64,000 nt of DNA from Bin87 sp965220505. GTDB lineage: Bacteria > Chloroflexota > Dehalococcoidia > Lucifugimonadales > UBA3495. This document shows, in pieces, positions 7,294 to 15,470 of the stretch (position 1 is the first letter of the stretch; each line of letters begins with the position of its first letter). Made by a program: the position numbers and the translations under genes. Below the pieces are notes generated by a model. The model was given only the letters and a program-made list of their open reading frames with translations. It did not search any database and was not told the DNA's origin. The DNA lies in NCBI GenBank assembly GCA_965220505.1, contig CBDCQE010000002.1:124001-188000 (forward strand). Reading direction: 5' to 3'.

Positions 7294-7956
7294 TCAGGCG
7301 ACGGGGGTGGCAGCGGTTTCCTGGATGTACACGGGGCGGAATTCGCCGGAGATGAGGGCGTCGACCAGCTCGGGCTCGGTGCGGATGTCAGCCTTGAACT
7401 CGGTGACGGCGCGGGCGATGTGGCTGGCGAGGTGGGCGTCGCTGCCGGCGGTGCCCAGGTAGCCGGCGCGCTGGCAGAGATCCTCGGCGCGCTCGTTCTC
7501 CTTGGGCTTGCTGCCGGCGTTGACCCGCTCAACGATGGACACGTCCTCGAAGACCTCGCCCTGCTCCATGTACTCCACCAGGCCGATGCCGAAGCGGCCC
7601 GGGTGGGCGGGCACTACGTAGCCGCCGTGGTGGCGGGCGGCCTTGATGAGTTCGCGGCCGTCCATCTTGACGTCGCCGAAGTCGACGTCCTTCGCCAGGC
7701 CGGGGGTGATGTTGTAGACCAGCATGTGCCCGAAGCAGGTGTCCAACTCGGCGCCCTTGAGGACGAGGACACCGTACTGGTCGGCGAGTTGGGAGTAGTC
7801 GACGTCGAAGTCGAACTTGCGGTGCTCGGTGAGGACGATGCCGTCGATGGTGTAGCCCTTCTTGCGGTGCACCTGGATGAACTTGAGGTACTGCTCAACG
7901 GTGGCGCGGGAGTCGTCGGACGCCACGGAGTGGCAATGCAGGTCGAGATAGGTCAA
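7294..7956 (-). CDS. PHP-domain metal-dependent phosphoesterase-like protein
   Basis: The 220-residue protein has PHP-superfamily motifs: LDLHCHS at the extreme N-terminus, VLTEHRK, LKGAELD, VVPAHPGR, and GTAGSDAHLASHIARA near the C-terminus. These supply the His/Asp ligands of a trinuclear metal site used to hydrolyse phosphoesters. The start is a TTG at 7956, chosen because GGAGG lies seven bases upstream and because family members start just before the HxH motif. An upstream ATG in the same frame would add unrelated sequence. The substrate is unknown. Confidence 0.85.
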   Translation of the reverse strand: MTYLDLHCHSVASDDSRATVEQYLKFIQVHRKKGYTIDGIVLTEHRKFDFDVDYSQLADQYGVLVLKGAELDTCFGHMLVYNITPGLAKDVDFGDVKMDGRELIKAARHHGGYVVPAHPGRFGIGLVEYMEQGEVFEDVSIVERVNAGSKPKENERAEDLCQRAGYLGTAGSDAHLASHIARAVTEFKADIRTEPELVDALISGEFRPVYIQETAATPVA

Positions 7957-8014
7957 GGAACAGCCTCCGGCGGCCCGATGCAATGGATGGCCCCTCCAAG
8001 ACCGCCAACTGGCG

Positions 8015-8020
8015 ATTATA
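8015..8020 (-). promoter_or_regulatory. -10 element for the PHP gene
   Basis: Perfect TATAAT on the minus strand, about 59 bases upstream of the TTG start. No convincing -35 box. Confidence 0.4.
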
Positions 8021-8186
8021 GGGTGGGAGCGATGGGGGATGCAACCGTGGGGTTGGGCTTGCAGGGAGGTGCCCGCCCGGGAGCGCGGGGGGAATTGGCA
8101 TGGATGCACAGGATGGGCGGGATTGAATTAGAACAGGGAGCGCGCTGCGGCCAGGATTTCCGCCAGCTTGGCGCCGCTTGGAGCGG

Positions 8187-8543
8187 TCAGTAGCGGAGGA
8201 GATGCGTGGGTATCAGGCTGCAGGCTACGGGGTCCACGGCGAGAGATGCCTCTTCGAGGGTGACCACGCCGAGGAGACTGAGCTCATTCTCTTCGGCGAA
8301 TATGACCGGCGTGTGGAATTGCAGTCCCTCAAGTCTGATAATGGTTTCGCCGACGTCGACCGGGACTATCCTGCCGTCGGCGGTCTCTGACGGCAGTGAG
8401 CGCACGATCGGAACTCCGAGCCGTTCAAGGATTGCGCGTGGCACTGCGGTGTAGATCGAACCGGTGTCGACGGTGATGTCGAGTTCTTCGAAACGGCTGC
8501 CCTGATTATCGCCGACCTGAATAGTTACGGTAACGGTGCCCAC
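8187..8543 (-). CDS. Retropepsin-like aspartic protease domain protein
   Basis: A 118-residue single-domain protein with the clan AA aspartic-protease signature: an LDITVDTGSIYTAVP strand-loop (catalytic Asp26-Thr-Gly-Ser) and a C-terminal LSLLGVVTLEEASLAVDP segment like the LLG-x-x-x-L strand of these folds. Single domains of this size act as homodimers. There is no signal peptide, so it is cytoplasmic. It sits alone upstream of a toxin-antitoxin cluster. Biological role unknown. Confidence 0.8.
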   Translation of the reverse strand: MGTVTVTIQVGDNQGSRFEELDITVDTGSIYTAVPRAILERLGVPIVRSLPSETADGRIVPVDVGETIIRLEGLQFHTPVIFAEENELSLLGVVTLEEASLAVDPVACSLIPTHLLRY

Positions 8544-8741
8544 GAATGTTCCTCCTGTGGCGGGGATTGGACAGTGGCTGGAATGCGCTTTTGGTCATCC
8601 GACCTTCCGGGTATGCCATGCTAGTTTGCAGGGTGGGTATTTGTCCACAGACCCCAGGCCATCACGGGTACCCGGTTTATCATCGCGAGGAACGTGGCGA
8701 CGTGACGACCTCCCGGCCGGAACGACGACTCAAGCGCCAAC

Positions 8742-8769
8742 GAGATTGCCGCGCTGCGCTCGCAATGAC
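8742..8769. repeat. Dispersed palindromic repeat, family D
   Basis: Contains GAGATTGCCGCGCTGCGCTC followed by GCAATGAC. Reverse-complement copies are at 59514-59545 and 59559-59590. It is noncoding and lies in the gap 8544-8815, which otherwise holds nothing I recognise. Confidence 0.7.
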
Positions 8770-8815
8770 GGGTCTGGCGAAAATGAGCAAGGCGCCTTTG
8801 CGCGTGCGCTTACCT

Positions 8816-9079
8816 TCACCGGTAGGCATCGCTGCGGTGCTCTACTCGGAGCACGATGATGCGGTGGTTGGCGCGGTCGATTTCATAGATGGCGCGGTAG
8901 TCGCCCATGCGGAGACGGAACCGGCCGCGATGGCGGGGGCCGGTCAACGCGTGATGGCGCACCGCTTCGGCATTCTCCGCCATGCGGACCAGCGCGTCGC
9001 GCATTTGCTGGGCTACTCCGGCGTCCAGCCTGGACAAGTCCCTACTGGCTCGTGTCTCATACTCCAGGGAGTAGGGCAC
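8816..9079 (-). CDS. RelE/ParE-type toxin
   Basis: The 87-residue protein has the RelE-superfamily layout: YSLEYETRASRDLSRLD at the N-terminus, a central helix, then LTGPRHRGRFRLRMGDYRAIYEID and a C-terminal IIVLRVEHRSDAYR. Family members cleave mRNA at the ribosome or poison gyrase. The GTG start overlaps the stop of the upstream antitoxin by one base (TAGTG). It is about 45 percent identical by eye to the toxin at 9726-9986. Confidence 0.88.
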   Translation of the reverse strand: MPYSLEYETRASRDLSRLDAGVAQQMRDALVRMAENAEAVRHHALTGPRHRGRFRLRMGDYRAIYEIDRANHRIIVLRVEHRSDAYR

Positions 9080-9495
9080 TAGTCCAGTCCCAGCCGGCGG
9101 TGCACTTCCTCCGCAGGGATAGTATTGCCGGCCGCCGCCGACGCTGACGCTTCCAGAAGGGAGGCCTCGAATTCTTCGGTGAACTCCAGCCCCTCATCCG
9201 GGTCGCCGATCAGGTCTTCTCCTACTTCTCCGACGATATAGTGTATCCACCACTGAAAGTCGGCTACCGGAAGATCGGATACTTTTTGCGCCATTTTGGG
9301 CGACAAGGCGGTCGCATCCGTCCCGGCCTCCGGCTCCGTTTCCGGGACTACGCCCTGGCATTGTTCCTGCCGCTCAGAGGGGTAACCCACTATCTCGGCA
9401 AGAGATTGGGTAACGGTTTCGCGGAGCAGGGCCACCAACTCTGCGAGGGTCAAGTCGGCCATCGTTTTCGGCGTGGGTGTGGATGGCATAGTCAT
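9079..9495 (-). CDS. Antitoxin partner of the RelE/ParE toxin
   Basis: A 138-residue protein with a C-terminal segment DPDEGLEFTEEFEASLLEASASAAAGNTI then PAEEVHRRLGLD, the usual toxin-wrapping tail of antitoxins whose stop overlaps a RelE start. The N-terminal part is longer than usual for such antitoxins, with a helix LAELVALLRETVTQSLAEIVG that may be a dimerisation or DNA-binding module. The ATG at 9495 is chosen because CGGAGA lies about six bases upstream. By analogy it should neutralise the toxin and repress the operon. Confidence 0.7.
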   Translation of the reverse strand: MTMPSTPTPKTMADLTLAELVALLRETVTQSLAEIVGYPSERQEQCQGVVPETEPEAGTDATALSPKMAQKVSDLPVADFQWWIHYIVGEVGEDLIGDPDEGLEFTEEFEASLLEASASAAAGNTIPAEEVHRRLGLD

Positions 9496-9597
9496 CGCTA
9501 TTCTCCGTGCGGCGTTGTGGTGGAGTTTACCATTCCAGTTTTGCCGCTCCGCAGCAATTTGGCTTGCCGGGCAGCGTTCCGTTTCAGGTGGTTTCCT

Positions 9598-9671
9598 GGC
9601 ATGGATGTACAGGATAAACGGGATTTCCAGATGCGAGGGATTCCTGGATTCCGGCTTTCGCCGGAATGACG
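9598..9671. repeat. Family A repeat fused to a family C palindrome
   Basis: An ATGGATGTACAGGATAAACG string runs into a GAGGGATTCCTGGATTCCGG tail and then the palindrome TTCCGGCTTTCGCCGGAA. The same order is seen at 1993-2066, but there the palindrome is degenerate. Confidence 0.7.
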
Positions 9672-9725
9672 GGAAGTTAGACCACCTAAATTGCAACGCT
9701 ACCGCTTCTGCGCCGGCGCTCAGGT

Positions 9726-9986
9726 TCACCGGTACGCTTCCCGACGGTGTTGGACGCTGAGCACAATTATGCGGCGGTTGGCGTGGTCGAGCTCATATCT
9801 GGCGCGGTAGCTGCCCGCCCGCAGCCGGAACTGGCCGCGAAATTGGCCGGTCAGCGCCCGATGCTGCCAGGTTCGGGCTGACGCTGCCATTTCGTTGATT
9901 CTGTTCCGCACCCGTTGTTCTACTTGACGGTCCAAACTGGATAAATCGTCCTCCGCACGCCGGCTGAACTCAACCTCATAACCCAT
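9726..9986 (-). CDS. RelE/ParE-type toxin coupled to a restriction-type enzyme
   Basis: An 86-residue RelE-superfamily toxin: YEVEFSRRAEDDLSSLDRQVEQRVRNRI, then LTGQFRGQFRLRAGSYRARYEL, ending IIVLSVQHRREAYR. It has no separate antitoxin gene. Its ATG overlaps by one base (TGATG) the stop of the 1081-residue nuclease-methyltransferase, whose last 66 residues look like the missing antitoxin. Toxin and enzyme are therefore expected to be produced together in coupled amounts. Confidence 0.88.
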   Translation of the reverse strand: MGYEVEFSRRAEDDLSSLDRQVEQRVRNRINEMAASARTWQHRALTGQFRGQFRLRAGSYRARYELDHANRRIIVLSVQHRREAYR

Positions 9987-12900
9987 CAGTCCAGGCCATA
10001 CCCTTTGACGGTTTCCTCCAGATTGGCGAAATCCTCATCGGGCATCAGGGCGCGGCCGGCCGCTCTGGCTATTCGCTCGTCTTGCAACATCTCGGCCAAA
10101 GTCTCCGGCCGAAGTTCCAACCCCTCGTCCGGGTCAATGTCCGTCCACTGGTCCAACTCGTAGTCCGTGATGCGGTAAGTTTTGACGCTGACGGTGCAGA
10201 CGCGGCGGAGGAGGTCGATTACGCGCTCCTTGTGGTCGGCGAAGCGGTAGGTGTTGAAGCGTTCGCGGATGGTGGGGTCGCGGGGCTTGCGCTCCTTGTA
10301 CTGGTCGAGGACCCATTCGAGGGCGGAGCGGCTGCCCAGCTGGTACCACCAGGCTGCGTCGGGGATGCCGGCCAGGGTGGTCCGGTCGTCCAGGATGATG
10401 CGGTTGCGCTCCTTGTCGGCGCGGAGGATGGCTTTTCCTCCGTCATTCCCGCGAACGCGGGAATCCACGTCCACCCGTTCCAGGGGGTACGGGTCCGCCG
10501 TCTCAAAGTTCAGGTGCAGGTCCAGCAGTTCCCGGCCCTTGCCGGCCCACCACGCGAAATCCTCCTGGAAGTAGACCCGGGGGAACTCGCGGCGGAGGTC
10601 GATCTCGAACCGCTGGCGGTAGGCCGGGTCGTGGAGCATGGCGTAGGTGTAGGCGAAGATGTCCTCGGCGGTGATGCTGTCGTCGCCGTAATGCTCGCGG
10701 AACTGGCGCAGGCCCCACTCGGTGATGTTGCTGACCCGCTCACCATCGGGGGTGTAACGGTAGAGGGGCAGGCATTGCATGTTGCTCAAGAATTGCCGTT
10801 CAACCAGTCTGTCTACTGCCAGCACGTCAAAAGGCTTGTTGCTACCCATGCCCCGGAAACAGATCGCTTTGTTTCCGGTGTTGCCCTCAAACGGGAAAAT
10901 GCGTGGCTGTTGATAGGTTCTGTGAGTAATTATCGGGGCATAATAACTGTACTTCGAGACGAACGGGCGATACATTGCTGGCACAATATTTTGGCTCGCA
11001 AAATCGATAACGTGCCCCTTAACGAAATGATCTTCTAATTCGGATGTCCACTTGATGGTTCGGTCGAGCCACTCTCCTATTCGGTTGACATCGGGTTGTT
11101 CTAACGCCATGCGTTGCAGCTCATCTCTGTACACCCTGCAAAACAAGTATGCTTTGTTGGACACACCAGTTGCCTCAAAATCAAACAGCCACTCGTCTCG
11201 ATTAGTGTTTATGCCGTTTGAAAACAAGCAAAAAATTGCACGTTCGTCGTTCACGCTTTTTGCAAATTTAGTCTCCCGATTCGCCAACGGAACCAGTTTC
11301 TCAAAATCACCGCTGGACTGGTTGAGCCACTGACCATCGGTGCTGGGAGCAATCTCGGAGAAGGCAAAGTTGGTGAGGGTTTTGTCCTTGATGTAATCAA
11401 CCTTGTCCGGCGCTTTGAGATAGGGGCGAACGTCGTTGTAGAACACTTTGAACCCGTCCATCCCCTTGCGGCGCACCAGGAAATAGATGGCGACGCCGAC
11501 GCGGATTTTGTTGTCAAAGACGTTGCCGCCTTCCTGCCGCCGCCGTTCGCCGCTGGTGCGGGCGTTGCCTTTCAGGTCGATGGCCCACAGTTCGTTGAAC
11601 TCATCGGCGACGACCTTGCGAAAACCATCGTCCTGCCGGGCGTCCAGGAATGCGCTGTTGCTGACGAAACCGATGATCCCGTCGTCGGACAAGCGATCCG
11701 AGGCCCAGCGGATGAACCGCTTGTACATGTCGTATTGGTGTGTCCTCTGAGCCGTACCTTCGGCAACGTATGTGTCGCGGATTCGTTTGTCTATTTCGGG
11801 ATAACCTCTATTGGCAGCACCGTCGTTCCAGATTTCGGATTTGTCGTTGTAGGGCGGGTTGCCGATGATGACGGAGATGGACTTTTCGTTCTGCTCCTGG
11901 ACGCGGATCCAGTTTTCCTCGGAGACGCCGCCGAGGTTGAAGGCGCCCTGGCGGGTGACGGCACCACCGCTGGCGCCCTGCCAGTCCATGTTGTCCAGGG
12001 TGTCGACGAAGCAGAGGTTGGGGAACTCGAGGTAGCGGCCGGTGCGCTCCTTGTAGGTGTACTCGATGTTGAGGTTGGCGATGTAGTAGGGGAGGATGGC
12101 GACCTCGTTGGCGTGGATCTCGTTGCGGTACTTGTACTCCAGGCGGTCCAGGGGCAGGTGGTTGATGAGGCCGGTGATGAAGGTGCCGGTGCCGGTGGCC
12201 GGGTCGAGGATCTGCACGTTGTCGTCGGCCAAGGTGCGGCCGAAGTGTTTTTGCAGCAGGTGGTCGGTCCCGCGGATGATGAAGTCAACGACCTCGTTGG
12301 GGGTGTAAACGACGCCGAGGCGGTCGGCGGCGGCGGGGTTGTAAGCCTGGTAGAAGTCCTCGTAGATGGCCTTGAGGAACTGCTGCTTTTCGGCGTAGTC
12401 GGCGATCTCGTCGGCGGCGCGGCCGATGGCGCCGTAGTAGGTCGTGAGGCGGTCCCTGGCCTGGTGCCGCACCGAGCCGGTGAAGAAGGTCTGCTCCAGG
12501 GCGTCCAGTTGGCGGGCGACGTTGTTCTCGCGGTGAAACTGGTCGTCGTCGAAGACGCGGAGGAAGATGTCGCGGGTGAGGATGTGCTGCAGGAGCATCT
12601 CGCGGACGTCGGCGTCGGAGACGTCGGGGCTGATGGTCTGGCGGCAGAGGGAGAGGAAGAGGGCGGCGGCGTCCTGGTAGTCGGGGTTGTGGGCCTCGGC
12701 GTCGGCGACGGCCTCGCGGAGGCTTTCGAGGACGGCGGGGAGGTCGGCCTTGAACTGCTGGCGGGCCTGGCGGAACTCTTCGATCTGGGGCAGTTCGTAG
12801 TCGAGAAAGCGGCGGATGAGGCGGTGAAGATCGCCGGGGCGGGCCATGTCGGCGCGCATGGCCTCGGCGCCGTTCTGGAAGAGGACGGCGGTCTGGGAGT

Positions 12901-13231
12901 CCTCGAAGAGGATGTTGTCGCGGGGGTAGCCGCGGTTGAACTTGGCCTGGATTTCGGCGTCGAGGTCGTCGTGGGAGTCCTTGGCCTCCCAGTAGCCCCG
13001 GGCCATGCGGAGGGAGTCCTTGACGGTGCCGTCGGGCCGATTGCGCGAGCCGGGGCCGGTGCCGGCGTCGAGTTCGTCGACGAGGGCCAGTTTCTCGCGG
13101 TGGTCGCGGCAGTAGGAGTCGAGGCAGACGGCAAAGGCGCGGCGGATGCTCTGCTCGTTGTCGGAGCCGCCGAAGTCGAGGAAGCGCTGCAGGTCGGCGC
13201 GGTAACGTTCGATGTGGGGGTAGGAGGGCAT
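9986..13231 (-). CDS. Nuclease-methyltransferase (type IIG / ISP-like) with C-terminal antitoxin-like domain
   Basis: The 1081-residue protein combines an N-terminal PD-(D/E)XK-type nuclease region (PDGT at 66-69 and WEAKD at 81-85, giving D67, E82, K84), a helical spacer, an N6-adenine methyltransferase (LGVVYTPNEVVDFII; motif I DPATGTGTFI around 339-348; motif IV NPPYN around 457) and a C-terminal target-recognition region like type ISP enzymes without the helicase. Such proteins cut and methylate DNA. Residues 1016-1081 (VKTYRITDYELDQW then TDIDPDEGLELRPETL to VKGYGLD) are absent from the paralogue at 60258-63359 and resemble the antitoxin tail at 9079-9495. It overlaps the RelE toxin. A palindromic repeat is inserted in frame near residue 930. 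Confidence 0.88.
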   Translation of the reverse strand: MPSYPHIERYRADLQRFLDFGGSDNEQSIRRAFAVCLDSYCRDHREKLALVDELDAGTGPGSRNRPDGTVKDSLRMARGYWEAKDSHDDLDAEIQAKFNRGYPRDNILFEDSQTAVLFQNGAEAMRADMARPGDLHRLIRRFLDYELPQIEEFRQARQQFKADLPAVLESLREAVADAEAHNPDYQDAAALFLSLCRQTISPDVSDADVREMLLQHILTRDIFLRVFDDDQFHRENNVARQLDALEQTFFTGSVRHQARDRLTTYYGAIGRAADEIADYAEKQQFLKAIYEDFYQAYNPAAADRLGVVYTPNEVVDFIIRGTDHLLQKHFGRTLADDNVQILDPATGTGTFITGLINHLPLDRLEYKYRNEIHANEVAILPYYIANLNIEYTYKERTGRYLEFPNLCFVDTLDNMDWQGASGGAVTRQGAFNLGGVSEENWIRVQEQNEKSISVIIGNPPYNDKSEIWNDGAANRGYPEIDKRIRDTYVAEGTAQRTHQYDMYKRFIRWASDRLSDDGIIGFVSNSAFLDARQDDGFRKVVADEFNELWAIDLKGNARTSGERRRQEGGNVFDNKIRVGVAIYFLVRRKGMDGFKVFYNDVRPYLKAPDKVDYIKDKTLTNFAFSEIAPSTDGQWLNQSSGDFEKLVPLANRETKFAKSVNDERAIFCLFSNGINTNRDEWLFDFEATGVSNKAYLFCRVYRDELQRMALEQPDVNRIGEWLDRTIKWTSELEDHFVKGHVIDFASQNIVPAMYRPFVSKYSYYAPIITHRTYQQPRIFPFEGNTGNKAICFRGMGSNKPFDVLAVDRLVERQFLSNMQCLPLYRYTPDGERVSNITEWGLRQFREHYGDDSITAEDIFAYTYAMLHDPAYRQRFEIDLRREFPRVYFQEDFAWWAGKGRELLDLHLNFETADPYPLERVDVDSRVRGNDGGKAILRADKERNRIILDDRTTLAGIPDAAWWYQLGSRSALEWVLDQYKERKPRDPTIRERFNTYRFADHKERVIDLLRRVCTVSVKTYRITDYELDQWTDIDPDEGLELRPETLAEMLQDERIARAAGRALMPDEDFANLEETVKGYGLD
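10441..10470. repeat. In-frame palindromic repeat inside the methyltransferase gene
   Basis: CGTCATTCCCGCGAACGCGGGAATCCACG forms an imperfect palindrome whose inner arms are ATTCCCGCG and CGCGGGAAT. On the coding strand it is read as VDSRVRGND. It interrupts a protein segment (PLERVD to ILRAD) that is otherwise conserved with the paralogue at 60258-63359. Confidence 0.85.
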
Positions 13232-13249
13232 GGTAGGCGTACAGATTAT

Positions 13250-13679
13250 TCAGAATTCTCGCAGAAGAGCCCGAAAGCCGGCCTGCACAAAGTCAACGTC
13301 GTACGCCAACGCTTCCGTAATACCACGCTCTTCCATTATCAGAAAACTGGCACAGTCGGTGACGCTCCAGCGTTGATCCAGACGGTCGGCGTAGCGTTGC
13401 ACTGCCGCTTTCAGTTGCGCACTGTCTTGAGGTATGACCTTTATGCCGGGGCTGTTCCAAATCTGCCGCACCGTGATCGCAGCCAGTCGTCGGCTGGCCG
13501 CTCCACTCCTGCTGCAAAAGTTCAGAAATTCAACCAAAACCATTTCACTGGTGACTATCCGCTTGTTCACCCAACGATGCGGCTGCCTGCCGCGCCTTCC
13601 AGTGCCATTCGTCCTCGGCATTGTGCATGGCTATCCAGAAGCCGGTATCCGCAAACACCTCCCCGGCGGCGCCGGTCAC
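13250..13679 (-). pseudogene. Frameshifted PIN-domain (VapC-type) toxin
   Basis: The N-terminal half reads from a GTG at 13679 (VFADTGFWIAMHNAEDEWHWKARQAAASLG, with the first PIN Asp) and stops shortly afterwards. The C-terminal half continues in another frame (RIVTSEMVLVEFLNF to DRLDQRWSVTDCASFLIMEE and ALAYDVDF). The two halves together make a normal PIN ribonuclease of about 140 residues, so one base has been gained or two lost near 13565-13590. GGAGG lies seven bases before the GTG, which overlaps the antitoxin stop (GTGA). This is either a real inactivation or an assembly error. Confidence 0.8.
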
Positions 13680-14038
13680 TGCTCGTCCTCCTCTTTGGGA
13701 AAACCGTACAGATAATGCTTGTAATTTCGCGCCCCATCGGTCGGGAGCTCGTCAAAGGCCCCTTCCGGCATTGACCGGTGGATTTCGTCAAACATCTCCA
13801 GAATGGATTGCCCCTCATGGGCAGACGTGGGTTCGCCGAGCGGCGGTTCCAAGTTGCGGAGTTGCTTGATCTTCTGGGGGTCTTCCATGCCGGGCAGGAA
13901 ATTGCCGTCGTGGGGCACGAATGGCTCCGCGGATTCCGTTTCGATGTTGAGCACGACGATGGCGCCTTCCGGCAAGGCGACGGGTTCGAGTGGCGTGAAG
14001 ACTCCGTTGGCGAACCTGGCGTTTACCGCTTTGCTCAT
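13676..14038 (-). CDS. AF2212/DUF104-type antitoxin of a PIN toxin pair
   Basis: The 120-residue protein begins MSKAVNARFANGVFTPLEPVALPEG followed by AIVVLNIE, the beta-rich domain of AF2212-like (DUF104) antitoxins. A longer acidic C-terminal region follows, which would wrap the toxin. Its stop overlaps the start of the frameshifted PIN gene by four bases. The start is supported by AGGAG upstream. If the toxin really is broken, this antitoxin is a relic or acts in trans. Confidence 0.78.
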   Translation of the reverse strand: MSKAVNARFANGVFTPLEPVALPEGAIVVLNIETESAEPFVPHDGNFLPGMEDPQKIKQLRNLEPPLGEPTSAHEGQSILEMFDEIHRSMPEGAFDELPTDGARNYKHYLYGFPKEEDEQ

Positions 14039-14159
14039 GGCGAGTCTCCTGAGGAGTGGTATCCGGCGACGGTTCCAGTCTAGCATGGGCTGATGCGGAA
14101 CTGGTGACCAGGTAGTGGGCGCGAGCCGGGGCGAATGATGACCAGCGGCGCGCATCCCG

Positions 14160-14165
14160 TATAAT
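14160..14165 (+). promoter_or_regulatory. -10 element for the plus-strand coiled-coil gene
   Basis: Perfect TATAAT 13 bases upstream of the first possible start codon at 14178, leaving a very short leader. A weak ATGACC lies at the -35 distance. Confidence 0.45.
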
Positions 14166-14177
14166 GGCAGGCAGGTG

Positions 14178-14951
14178 ATGATGATGACCCAGCCGAGCGT
14201 CAGCAGCTTGCGGAATATGCTGAACGCCGTTGAGCAGAGCCCTGACTTGCAGCAGGAACTGCGCCAATGGGTGATCCAGTTCATCCGCGGCAGCGATGAT
14301 CTGCGCCAGGACCTGCGCCGGGAGATTCTCACCGACGAACTGCTGCAGCTCCCCGTCCGCTTCACCAGAATGGAGCAGGACGTGGGAGTTCTGAAAGAGG
14401 ATGTGGCTATCCTGAAGGATGACGTGTCGGCCTTAAAGGACGGGCAGGCGCGGCTGGAGCAGTACGTGATCGACCTGAGACGAGGGCTGGCCCAGGTGTC
14501 CGGCCACGTCGGCAGGCTCAGTGGCAATGACTACGAAGCCAGCGCCATAGAACGTTCGCGGCGACTGATCCGACGGCTGCATCGCATGGAAATGGGCACG
14601 GTAGTCCACTCCGGCAGACCGCCGTCCCCGACCTTTGATGCCGAAATCCTGATCCCGGCAATCCGGAGCGGACGGATATCGCGCGATGAAGCCGACGATC
14701 TGGAAGACGCCGACTGCATCTTGCGTCTGGAAGACCCGGAAAAGGAGACCATCTACGCCGTCGTCGAGATCTCGATCACGGTCCAGGAAACCGACCGGGT
14801 GCGGGCCGCCCGCCGTGCCGAGGTGTTCAGTCGAGTCGTGGGAGTTGAGGCGCTGCCCTATGTGGTTGGAGAGCAGGAGGAACCACCAGGCGACGCCGGC
14901 TCCCGGGTGACCTTCGTCGAATGTCCGCCCGAGTTTCCGTCTGTGTTGTAA
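14178..14951 (+). CDS. Coiled-coil protein with nuclease-like C-terminal domain (second copy)
   Basis: About 257 residues: an N-terminal helical part, a coiled coil with a seven-residue VLKEDVAILKDDVSALKDGQ pattern (residues about 68-105), and a C-terminal domain with ADCILRLEDPEKETIYAVVEISITVQETDRVRAARRAEVFSRVVGVEALP. That domain aligns with the one in the minus-strand gene at 2109-2909 (AD-x-I, EIS-x-TV, RA-x-R-A, SR-x-x-GV). The last possible nuclease Lys is again Ser. Three consecutive ATG codons follow a GTG, and the exact start is uncertain. Role unknown. Confidence 0.75.
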   Translation: MMMTQPSVSSLRNMLNAVEQSPDLQQELRQWVIQFIRGSDDLRQDLRREILTDELLQLPVRFTRMEQDVGVLKEDVAILKDDVSALKDGQARLEQYVIDLRRGLAQVSGHVGRLSGNDYEASAIERSRRLIRRLHRMEMGTVVHSGRPPSPTFDAEILIPAIRSGRISRDEADDLEDADCILRLEDPEKETIYAVVEISITVQETDRVRAARRAEVFSRVVGVEALPYVVGEQEEPPGDAGSRVTFVECPPEFPSVL

Positions 14952-15036
14952 CGGTTCGCCCTAAATCGCCAGCAGCAGGGTTTTCAAGATTTACGGATTA
15001 TCAGGATTGGAACCGTTCCATCGCAAGGAGATCGGA

Positions 15037-15261
15037 ATGGAACTGTACGAGTTGGATTGCATCATGCACGAACCCTGCGCAGACCAGGGGTGGCTTTACA
15101 TGGCTGAGACGCCGGATTTGCCCGGGTGCAGGGCATGGGGGGAAACCGCCGCCAGCGCCCTATCTGAACTGGCCACAGTGGCGGAGCAATTCATCCTCTC
15201 CTACAAGGAGCGGGGCAAACCATTGCCCGAGGGGATAGTCCGGTCCCGAACCGGCGCGTGA
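15037..15261 (+). CDS. HicB-type antitoxin-like protein (orphan)
   Basis: The 74-residue protein (MELYELDCIMHEPCADQGWLY..AETPDLPGCRAWGETAASALSELATVAEQF) has the HicB partial RNase-H-like fold pattern: a Trp-containing strand, the PDLPGC-x-x-x-G loop and the following helix. HicB proteins neutralise HicA mRNA interferases, but no HicA gene is adjacent. The ATG at 15037 is chosen because AGGAG lies six bases upstream. Upstream sequence is a partial copy of the family B repeat, so the gene may have lost its partner. Confidence 0.75.
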   Translation: MELYELDCIMHEPCADQGWLYMAETPDLPGCRAWGETAASALSELATVAEQFILSYKERGKPLPEGIVRSRTGA

Positions 15262-15263
15262 AT

Positions 15264-15376
15264 CGTCAGAATCAGGATTTACGGGATTTTATGATTTAGC
15301 AGGATTGAGAAGTCTCCATCGCGGAACGGTTTCTAATCCTGATAATCCCTGAATCTTGAAAATCCTGATTCTGACG
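15264..15376. repeat. Family B element (terminal inverted repeats), copy 1
   Basis: 113 bp bounded by CGTCAGAATCAGGATTT and its exact reverse complement AAATCCTGATTCTGACG, with AGGATT/AATCCT motifs repeated inside. Other full copies: 18039-18148, 19537-19646, 38604-38715, and longer versions 24165-24344 and 32279-32453. It would fold into one long hairpin and has no coding content. Confidence 0.9.
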
Positions 15377-15470
15377 GTTACCAACCGCAAACTGGGTTTG
15401 CGTTCGTTGGTAATCTACGCTGTTCCGACACGTGCGGCTCGCACGACTATTCTCGGGAGACAGTGTTCAG

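Noticed and set aside
6336..7532. A 398-residue version of the MaoC subunit
   Set aside because: The extra N-terminus is low-complexity and overlaps the partner and PHP genes on the same strand.
11735..13774. A 679-residue open frame opposite the first nuclease-methyltransferase
   Set aside because: Composition is dominated by Val, Gly, Ala and Glu with no recognisable domain, typical of an antisense frame.
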